A stretch of DNA of 28,154 nucleotides, from positions 56,626 to 84,779 of the forward strand of contig CAMPET010000178.1 of the NCBI GenBank assembly GCA_946803715.1, in the 5' to 3' direction. The DNA is from Beroe ovata (lineage: Eukaryota; Ctenophora; Nuda; Beroida; Beroidae). Under the pieces are notes generated by a model. It was not told the origin of the DNA and searched no databases. It saw only the letters and a list, made by a program, of their open reading frames with translations. Below are positions 20,982-28,154 of this stretch, one piece after another; position 1 is the first letter of the stretch; each line of letters starts with the position of its first letter. The position numbers and the translations under genes were made by a program.

Positions 20982-23900
20982 ATGCTACATAAACTCCTGA
21001 AAGTTCACCCTGTTGTTTCAATTGCTGGAATGAGCTACATTTATATCCTCAGTGGTTTAATTGTCAACCTTCTCCAACTTATGGTATGCAATCAAATCTA
21101 TCATAATTTGGCACAGCCATCTATTCTATGTCAGGTATTCATTGATTTAATATATTTTCAGATATTTGTCTTCATCAGAACAATTTCTGAGAAATGGGGT
21201 ACGAGACTTAATGGGTATTTACATTCAGCTCATGCTGCAAGTGAGTCATCTAGTTCATAAAATTGGTTTAAAAACCTGATCTCTTGTGTCAAAGCAGCAA
21301 TTTTGCTGCGAATATTTTCCATTGTATGCATGTTGATGGCAAGTTCACTCCACTATATCAAGTTGATGTTTCCTTAGTTCACAGAAAATAGGAATATTGT
21401 ATATAAATTTCTAACAACTGCTAATAATAGCAAACTGTTGCACTCTAGATAAATCCTCTGGTCAGAATTAAATCTATTTCAGTTTTCACATTTGCTGTTG
21501 AGTGGCATTGTGGATGTGACATGAGGGTCTTTGCCACACAAGAAGACATGGCTAACTTCAACTCAGAACATGCACTGTGTGTGCTAAATCATCGGGGGGA
21601 GGTAGACTGGCTCCTAGGCTGGGTCCTGTTGGAGAGACTTGGTGGTCTCAAGGTAATAAACAAGAAGCTTATCCCATAAAAAATGAAAAGCAGGATACAT
21701 GACTATTGAGTTGGTATTCCCATATCCAACAAAAAATAATTAAAAAGGAAATGAAATGGCATATCACTGATTATTTTCCACTTTGCACTATTATAGGGTT
21801 GTAAGAGTATGGTAAAGAAGGAAGTCAAGTATTTGCCAGTAGTTGGGTGGTTCATGTGGTTTTCAGACTATATGTTTATGTCACGGGATTGGACGACGGA
21901 CCGGGGAAATATCGCACGGCTATGTAAGATCTGGTCACAATATGACCCTCTCATCTTGTCTAACTTTGTGAGTTTGTCATCATATGACGTACTTCATTCT
22001 TCAACTAGTTATAGATCATGATTTTCTTCAACATGTGAAGAAATCATATCATCACACAAGTTATGACTGCCGTAACAACAACTGCTACTCTTAACAGTAC
22101 ATATTATGTGCGGAGGGCACACGATTCACCGCTGCCAAACATGCTGCGTCCGTCAAGTTCTGCCATGACCGGGGAATACCTCCCTTCAAACACCTGCTCT
22201 GTCCGCGTACAAAGGGTGGAAGCGAGGTGGTCAACCAGCTTGCTGATTCACGTGAGTCAGAGTCTGTGGGTGAGCATCGAAATTAGTAACGAAGTGAAAA
22301 ATTCGCAGAAAATCTCTAAATATAATATGTATCCCGTCACGAAACCCATGTATCCGGTACCAAGCATCCCTATTTGATAAACCGAAACTGTGCATTTTTC
22401 TTTTTGTAGGAAGAATAGGCAAAATGATATTACCATACTGTGAACTTCATCCTTGAATTCAAGGTACCAAGTAAGACAGAGTCTTTGTGGAATTTTCGAT
22501 GAATTCATGACATTAATCATCATCAGCTAAATTGAGTCAGCTTTATTGAAGATGAAGTTCACAGTACTATCATTTTGTCTATTTTTCCTATCAAAAGTCA
22601 ATAGAGGAGAAAACCCGCAATGTTGTCGATCCATTGAGCATGATTTTACAGACTGTGTTCGTACGATAAAAATGCATGTTATAATGAACTCCTGTGCATC
22701 ACATGTAATGAGCGTATGGTTTGCTCTTGGAAGAGTTGTGAGTCTGAATTATTAAAATATAGTGATGCCAAATATTATGAGGCATCGTTCAAGAGTCACA
22801 TGTCCCAGCACTATTATACTATAGGTATGGAACTATTTCATATAGAATCATGTATATAGAATTATGATGGACATGACTGACACAGATAAGATGTTGTTTT
22901 CGTACTGAAAATGTTCCTAACTTATGTGCGTCGTATTGTAATATGCAACTTGGATAATTATCATGGAGGAAAATGAGTGTGACATATTATGTGATAGAAG
23001 CAGTAGCATATATAAATCCAGTGTAACATATAGCCCATATATGTGTACCTAAACCCGCCTGTCTTACACATGATCTCATACTTAATTCTGTTACATTCGA
23101 TCATCAAAATTGATGATAACTGAATTGATGATTCAGTACATGAATGTTTCAATATTCGCGTCTTTACAAGGACACAACGTGATTCATGTGTTTCATGTAT
23201 TCTCGCTATAATAATTGAGTTAACTTTGTCTCATTGTTGTGTGTGCAATGTGCATCGGTTACGCGATGTGAGTGGTATGTGTTTGTGTGTGTGTTTGTGT
23301 TTGTCTGTGTGAGTGTGTGTGTGTGTGAGCGTGTGGGGGGGTGTTTGTCTGTGTGTTTGTGTGTGTGTGTGTGTGTGTTTGTATGTGTGTGGTTGTGTGT
23401 GTTGGTGGGTGTTTGTGTGTATGTGTGTGTACTGTGTGTGTGTATGTACTGTGNACGCGGTATGTGTGTAATTCAATCAATAACACAGAACATGGGATGA
23501 CTGTGCGCAGTGATTGTGTAAACAAAAGCACTCTTTACACTGATGCAAGTGAGAACTAGACTTGGTGTATAAACATTTGCTATAGGAAATGTTATTGTTA
23601 TGTCCATAAGTTACTGTTATGTCCATAAGTTATTGTTATGTCCATAGGTACACACTACACGTGTGTCAAATTTTGTATTGGTTTCCATTAACCTCAGTCT
23701 GCAATAAATGTGCGATCTAACATTGGATCATGGCTATTCATTATGGAAAGTGTGACAATCTACGCGTCAAAATCGGTATCATATTTCAGTCGGAGCAGTG
23801 TACGATGTAACATTTGCATTCCCGGGCGGAGTTGAACCAACAACGGCATCTGTCATAGCCGGATCTCCACTCAGAGTCGATATCAGTCTCAAGTGAGAAT

Positions 23901-24788
23901 TGTTCTAGATTGTGCTATGCACGTGATATTCCACTTAATACGATCTTGCAATAGTGTGCTAATTTAAGCTAGCTTTGTGGCTGCATATCGAAATTCGTTG
24001 CTGTACTATCGGCCTGCAATTGGCAGCAATGTATTTCGCGGAAGGCGCGGTGACATTCAGATGGATACCGCGTGTGAATAGGCGCGCTACGCGCGTTCGC
24101 ATACGTCGTGAATGAGATGTGCATGCTGCGAATGAAACTGATAACATGGCTATTGCTGTAGGGTCGATTAATGCATGAAACATTCCTATTTCAGGAGAAT
24201 AGGAGCAGAGTACATCCCGAAGAATGACACTGAGAAACAGTCACAGTTTATTATGAACATCTTCAGAGATAAGGTGAATGTGAAAATCTTGTAAACCGCA
24301 ACCGGCCACTATCCACTTATCCAGTATCCACCCATCTGTTGTTGTAGGATTTCACCCTACCCTTGCTGGCGGGATTTTAACCCTGGGCGGAATGACAATT
24401 TTGCGGCGCCGACGGTAGGGTAAAATCCTACAATCTGTTGTGAAATGTGAGTGGATCGCTGAAGACTCGCAGCTCAGTCACTTCACACTTGCTTTACCAT
24501 TCTATTCAACAGGACGAGATACTCGAATACCATGCTCGGCACGATAAATATCCCGGTCCAACATTCCCCCTTAAACGACAGATGATCTCTCTCGTTATGT
24601 TCTACTTTTGGGGTGCTGTCACGCTAATCCCAACTGCAGTCGGACTTTACTACCTCGTGATCCACGAGTGTTATTACATGCTATCCTTTATAGGACTCTT
24701 CTGTGTCGCAGGTATTCCATCATATTACTATCTGAATTCAATGAGAACCAAGTTTTCTGAACCGGGGAAATTTTCGATTGACCGCTGA
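20982..24788 (+). CDS. AGPAT4: 1-acyl-sn-glycerol-3-phosphate acyltransferase, AGPAT3/4 type
   Basis: An ER membrane enzyme that acylates lysophosphatidate to phosphatidate (PlsC family). Eight exons join in frame into 377 codons, almost exactly the length of vertebrate AGPAT3/4: 20982-21083, 21162-21240, 21483-21652, 21797-21967, 22098-22251, 23790-23892, 24195-24273 and 24513-24788. Residues ~7-40 form the N-terminal membrane segment (IYILSGLIVNLLQLM). Motif I is NHRGEVD (96-102) with the catalytic His97 and Asp102. KKEVKYLPVVGWFMWFSD is motif II-like, EGTRF (180-184) is motif III and PRTKG (210-214) is motif IV. AVYDVTFAF follows, and two C-terminal membrane helices lie at about 309-355. 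The first in-frame ATG after the duplicated segment is used; no other ATG lies upstream in that open frame. The 1.5-kb intron 5 is packed with repeats. Paralogue choice (AGPAT3, 4 or 5) is tentative. Confidence 0.93.
21058..21145 (+). repeat. Duplicated exon-end/donor segment, copy 2
   Basis: The functional copy of the 88-bp duplication. It includes the end of AGPAT exon 1 and the first part of its 78-bp intron. Confidence 0.92.
22018..22047. repeat. Small intronic hairpin
   Basis: ATGATTTTCTTCA and TGAAGAAATCAT pair with one bulged T around a short loop in AGPAT intron 4. Confidence 0.65.
22401..22597. repeat. Inverted repeat with ~52-bp arms in AGPAT intron 5
   Basis: Arm 22401-22457 and the reverse complement of 22545-22597 share CAAAATGATA, ACTGTGAACTTCATC and TAGGAARAATAG at roughly 85% or more, with a ~90-bp loop. 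It looks like a non-autonomous inverted-repeat element. No target duplication was identified. Confidence 0.75.
22652..22824 (+). other. Cysteine-rich exon-like segment nested in AGPAT intron 5
   Basis: Bounded by an acceptor-like TGATTTTACAG and a donor-like ATAG|GTATGG. The open frame carries six cysteines in 28 residues (spacing C-x6-C-x5-C-x2-C-x5-C-x4-C, within LCITCNERMVCSWKSC), then a soluble-looking tail (YSDAKYYEASFKSHMSQHYY). Its frame and phase do not fit AGPAT splicing. A separate frame just upstream begins at ATG 22552 with a signal-peptide-like MKFTVLSFCLFFLSKV. The two may be pieces of a nested small gene, a decayed one, or chance. Confidence 0.25.
23279..23455. repeat. (GT)n microsatellite with an assembly gap
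   Basis: About 175 bp of imperfect GT repeats in AGPAT intron 5, ending at an N (23453). Open frames on both strands here are repeat-encoded. Confidence 0.92.
23592..23648. repeat. 19-bp tandem repeat, three copies
   Basis: TTATTGTTATGTCCATAAG in three consecutive copies, with one change in each of the second and third. Confidence 0.9.
24342..24433. mobile_element. 92-bp MITE with terminal inverted repeats and 7-bp target duplication
   Basis: The left end TTGTAGGATTTCACCCTACC and the right end GGTAGGGTAAAATCCTACAA are inverted repeats with one mismatch over 20 bp. The element is flanked on both sides by TCTGTTG (24335-24341 and 24434-24440), a direct repeat that fits target-site duplication. 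It lies in the AGPAT intron before the last exon. It is too short to code, so a transposase must be supplied elsewhere. A related copy lies at 20283-20392. Confidence 0.85.
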
Positions 24789-25012
24789 TCTATAATCGCT
24801 TTTCAGTCGGGATTGCGTCGAGTAAAATTGTTGGGTTTGCGACAATGAAGCAGTCTTCTTCATACGGAACAGATTACAAACAGAAGGGATCATGACCAAG
24901 ATGTCGTTAGAAAACAAGTGCCGGGATTGATATTGGCCCAGAAACAAATAGTTAAACTGATATCAGATTGAATATTTAAATACTTTGAATAGATGCAGTA
25001 AGGAAGGGTATA

Positions 25013-25148
25013 GGACTCTACGGCGGAGGACTCTACGGCGGAGGACTCTACGGCGGAGGACGCTACGGCGGAGGACGCTACGGCGGACTTTTCAATTTAG
25101 GGTGGACGCTACGGCGGATTTTCAATTTAGGGTGGACGCTACGGCGGA
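25013..25148. repeat. 15-bp GC-rich minisatellite (GGACKCTACGGCGGA)
   Basis: Five contiguous units, three with T and two with G at the variable position. Two more units follow, separated by a 15-16-bp spacer containing TTTTCAATTTAGGGT. It lies between the convergent AGPAT gene and the candidate small membrane protein. An open frame crosses it because 15 is a multiple of three, but that frame has no ATG. Confidence 0.92.
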
Positions 25149-25296
25149 GTTTAGGGCTCAAGTAAATACATCTCTTCACAAGCTACATATAAGCACACAT
25201 AACCTCATTAGAGATCGATGGTACNCTTTGTAGCACACGGAGTATTGGGGTATCATCAACGCCAGCATCGACAAACCCGCCCCGTTCCAATTTACT

Positions 25297-26942
25297 CTAT
25301 TCAGCCTGTATGAGGGCGGATGTATGAAATAAGATAATTTGAGTGGATTAATTACTCAAATAACAAGTTTTCATTCTGCTGGTGACTCACCTTAGTTCTA
25401 GGCATGGATCCCTTGTACACGATGGAATCTTTTCCTGGTTCAATATCCATAAGTGCGCATGTAGCCAACATCACACCTCCAACTAAGATTATACCCGACC
25501 CAACGAACAAGAGGAATGTAGCGGAGAAAGTTGTTGATCGGAAATCTGCAACGTTGTGCTGCGCTCTTAACTCTTCCTGAAATTATCGTTCATTTAAACG
25601 AAATATCCAAGTTCAACTTTCGTCAGGCAATTCCCATTTCATCTAAAAACATGTGTGCGCGGCGCTAAAGCCGCGCAAATCCGATGCCACGGCAAAGTTC
25701 TTTCAGTTCATATTTGGATAAAATTGCTAGTACGTAGGTGTTTCCGGCCTGTTTATCGCGAATCTTGCTGCGGGATATGTAAACCAAAGGCACGAATTTA
25801 AATTGGGCCTGAATAACCATGACAATTCAAGCACCGTGAAGTTTACAACATTGTACTTCAAATCACCAGGGAGTACATCAAGTGAAGTAATGAGCATTTA
25901 AGAGCTGCTATCATGCCCAGAGATAACGTATCATCACATTTCACAGTCTTATTCCGAAGTCGCTGACTATGTACAGAATATAGCACCAGTAGTAGATGTA
26001 TTGCATTGAATAATATTCAGTCACATAGGTCAGGTACTCTTCATCTATCAGAGTGATGCCAAATAGTCTGGTATAATCTGATTTAAAACTATCACGGCCC
26101 AAGGTCTGTGATGTAATTTCCATGAAATACGGACATACAGATACGCCATCACGTGACACATAGAGACGGACTGTGATTGGCTGTAGGGCAGAGTGCTGCA
26201 CTCTGATTGGACGTAAGTGAAGTCCAGGGCTCATTAAGGTTTAACACTTGTGACATTAGTCAGGTAATTTATTGATTTGAATGAGATTGGGAGTGCCAGC
26301 TATTTACCGTGATACCGTGATATCAGCTGTTGGTCTCTCTCAGTTGAATAACAAGTGATATCCGATGTGACCCCCACACAGTAGAAATGGGGACAAGAAC
26401 TAGCTTGTTATAACACCAAGTTGGAACATAAGTGACATGCTCACTATACAAGCTTTGAAGTGAATGATAAGATCGGTCTGGCCCAAGAACACTCAGGGGA
26501 TAAGAGACATAGACTACCCAATCTCACACCAAGAAATGGCGCCATGGTGTCGCGAATACAAACAGGAGTCATAGGTTAATTGAACATGCACACCAAACGA
26601 GGAGTTAATTGAGGTTCACGTTGTCATGAACAATACGCGATATGAGTGCATAATCAATTGAACAATTAGAGGTCACTTAAATCGTGCATGGGACATCAAC
26701 ACATGATTTCAATTGTGGTCGTAAATAGTGAGAATACCTTAGTTCTAACTATTGATGCACCAAGTTTGAGTAGAGAAGAGAATGTAGTATTGAATATTAC
26801 TTTGCAGCATCGTAGCTAGTTTCATTACTTATGATAGCTTTGTTAAGAATCATCAGTGAGAATTACTGATGAATCATCAGACATCATTTTGTTAGTGGAG
26901 AAAAGCGTGAATATGGCTCACCTCTATGTTCATCGCTGCCAT
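25297..26942 (-). CDS. Candidate small single-pass membrane protein, unknown function
   Basis: Three minus-strand exons join in phase: 26922-26942 (MAAMNIE, donor GAG|GTGAGC), 25391-25576 (acceptor TTTCAG, donor AAG|GTGAGT, 62 codons) and possibly a tiny last exon 25297-25305 ending TAG. The product would be about 71 residues. It has an acidic/polar N-terminus (EEELRAQHNVADFRS), one hydrophobic helix at ~24-50 (FSATFLLFVGSGIILVGGVM) and a short basic tail (DSIVYKGSMPRTK). The middle exon is well supported by its splice sites and membrane-like sequence. The first exon depends on phase agreement across a 1.35-kb intron, and the last is weak; the tail may continue in another exon, and the N at 25225 is nearby. 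I do not recognise the family. Confidence 0.5.
26176..26210. promoter_or_regulatory. Paired inverted CCAAT boxes around a 15-bp palindrome
   Basis: ATTGG occurs at 26176-26180 and 26206-26210, exactly 30 bp apart, with the perfect interrupted palindrome AGAGTGCTGCACTCT (26190-26204) between them. Paired CCAAT boxes are typical NF-Y sites. On the minus strand they would read CCAAT. They lie within the intron assigned to the small membrane protein and could mark an internal or alternative promoter. Confidence 0.4.
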
Positions 26943-27546
26943 CAGAAGATGCTCCACTATAAATAGCCCGATGATTGGTTAATGAATATATTTACAGCTG
27001 TAAACGCGAGTTGAGGGCATGACGGCTTCTCCTCCCTTTAGAAGCCGCCCCCCTGCAACACATTTACTATTACATAATATCTGAAAATACCGGGGGAATT
27101 CGAGTGGAATAGCGGAGAGTGACAAACATTCCATCAGGAAGGCATCAGGGGACCTCGTTAACCCATTAAACAACATATTCGTGTATCCTCTGTGAGCCCT
27201 ATGAGAAGGAGGGGACACCGCCAAAAACGACGGAAATGTTTGTGAAGGAGCAACCTCGGAGCGACAGGTAGGACAGTGTGGGTGGCAACAATGTACCCAC
27301 ACGATCGCACACTAGACACCACTGGTTTAGCTGTATCAGATCTGACTGTCTAATAGACAGTGTCTATATATGTGTTAGAGTACAAAGACACATGCATACA
27401 GTACACACAGACACACATACAGTATCTGTCGCTAGGAGAGGTAATGGTGCCAGTGTATACACTTTCAATGACATGTAATTCAATTGGTAGAGTAATCCTC
27501 TCTTTTTCCAATACTCGTTCACCTGACACACACACCCACACACACC

Positions 27547-27598
<52 letters not shown>

Positions 27599-28154
27599 TA
27601 CACACACCCTTCTTCTCTGAGCACAGACTTTAGCTCCTATAGAAGGGGCTCAGAATGTAAATNCACACACACACACACACACAAACACAAACACACACCC
27701 ACATGTTAACATCCTGACATGATAAGGCTTGACACTTTCACGGGCAATATGTCCAGTTATACGAACAACTGATCAAATAAACATCTTCACGACAACAGTG
27801 TGAAAAAGCATCGTCAGTCTTCTTGATCGTACTGTTTCGTTCATATTATAATGGGAAACAATAACTGATCACTGGTGTTACAGATTGGAGACCCACTACG
27901 AATCCGTAGATTGGATAAAAGAGTGTTTTTGTGTGTGTGTGTGTGTGTGTATGGGTGAAGCTTGATGCCGCTGAGTACAAACAACGGCGAACACTCACAC
28001 GAACACTCACAAACCCACATATAATACAGCATTACTGCAATATACTACAGCTTCCAACATTTACTCTGTCTCAACCGACCCTAACAAGATTCACCTATCT
28101 TGACCAATAAAAACGTCTCATACAGCTGTGTGTGTCTGTGAGTGTGTGTTTGTG
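26943..28154. other. Right end without a supported gene
   Basis: No coding exon was recognised. CTATAAATAG (26957-26966) is a TATA-like site, but it is too close to the ATG at 26942 to serve that gene simply. The rest is dominated by CA/GT repeats (listed separately), with an N at 27663. Confidence 0.5.
27528..27694. repeat. (CA)n microsatellites with an assembly gap
   Basis: CA runs at about 27528-27606 (with CCCACC interruptions) and 27664-27697, the second directly after an N at 27663. Shorter GT runs follow at 27928-27950 and at the right edge (28122-28154). Confidence 0.92.

Noticed and set aside
23231-23559. Val/Cys- and Thr/His-repeat open frames on both strands
   Set aside because: They are encoded by the GT microsatellite and have no coding meaning; the same holds for those at 27350-27624.
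24985-25233. 82-codon open frame with repeated RTLRR
   Set aside because: It is the in-frame translation of the 15-bp minisatellite, has no ATG, and ends at an N.
25941-26234. 97-codon minus-strand open frame
   Set aside because: It covers the CCAAT/palindrome region, has low-complexity Tyr/Ile-rich ends and no splice sites linking it in phase to the nearby membrane-protein exon.

Overview
The window is animal nuclear DNA, intron-rich and compact. Almost every gene is read as a chain of short exons joined by GT-AG introns, mostly about 70 to 600 bp, with GTGAGT- or GTAAGT-like donors and pyrimidine-AG acceptors. The spacers carry (GT)n/(CA)n microsatellites, minisatellites and small inverted-repeat elements. 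The proteins are metazoan-type housekeeping families. The species cannot be fixed from sequence alone. A small-genome invertebrate, possibly a non-bilaterian such as a sponge, is my inference. Five single N characters (3118, 13522, 23453, 25225, 27663) mark assembly gaps or ambiguities.

Layout, left to right. 1-3639: no supported gene; GT microsatellites, a 1.75-2.1 kb minisatellite and AT-rich palindromes. 3825-4714 (+): last coding exon of an unrecognised acidic coiled-coil protein, with an exon-like proline-rich piece just upstream in another frame. 4913-7184 (-): seven exons of the serine palmitoyltransferase catalytic subunit (SPTLC2/LCB2), whose C-terminal third is not in the window. 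7190-8275: shared divergent promoter region with CpG-rich repeats. 8276-9741 (+): UBL7-like ubiquitin-like/UBA protein. 10051-11550 (+): single-exon RMI1. 11840-14249 (+): POLDIP2, with an intron/exon segment tandemly duplicated beside an N. 14898-19953 (+): an 837-residue protein in 18 exons with a MATH-like domain, a long helical middle, TPR-like helices and a C-terminal MYND zinc finger. 20982-24788 (+): a 377-residue AGPAT3/4-type lysophosphatidate acyltransferase. 25297-26942 (-): a candidate tiny single-pass membrane protein. 26943-28154: microsatellites only.

For SPTLC2, UBL7, POLDIP2, the MATH/MYND protein and AGPAT, every exon junction I placed keeps the reading frame, which is strong internal support. 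The genes look like independent housekeeping units, not a pathway cluster. SPTLC2 and AGPAT are both ER lipid-synthesis enzymes, RMI1 acts in DNA repair, and POLDIP2 acts in mitochondria and the nucleus. UBL7, RMI1, POLDIP2, the MATH/MYND gene and AGPAT all run head to tail on the + strand with short gaps.

The least ordinary items are the MATH-TPR-MYND protein, a snap-back hairpin inside an SPTLC2 intron, a 92-bp MITE with 7-bp target duplications and a second related copy, a CpG-rich dispersed repeat in two spacers, local duplications that copied splice sites in POLDIP2 and AGPAT, and a cysteine-rich exon-like piece nested in an AGPAT intron. No RNA gene, CRISPR array or operon was found.
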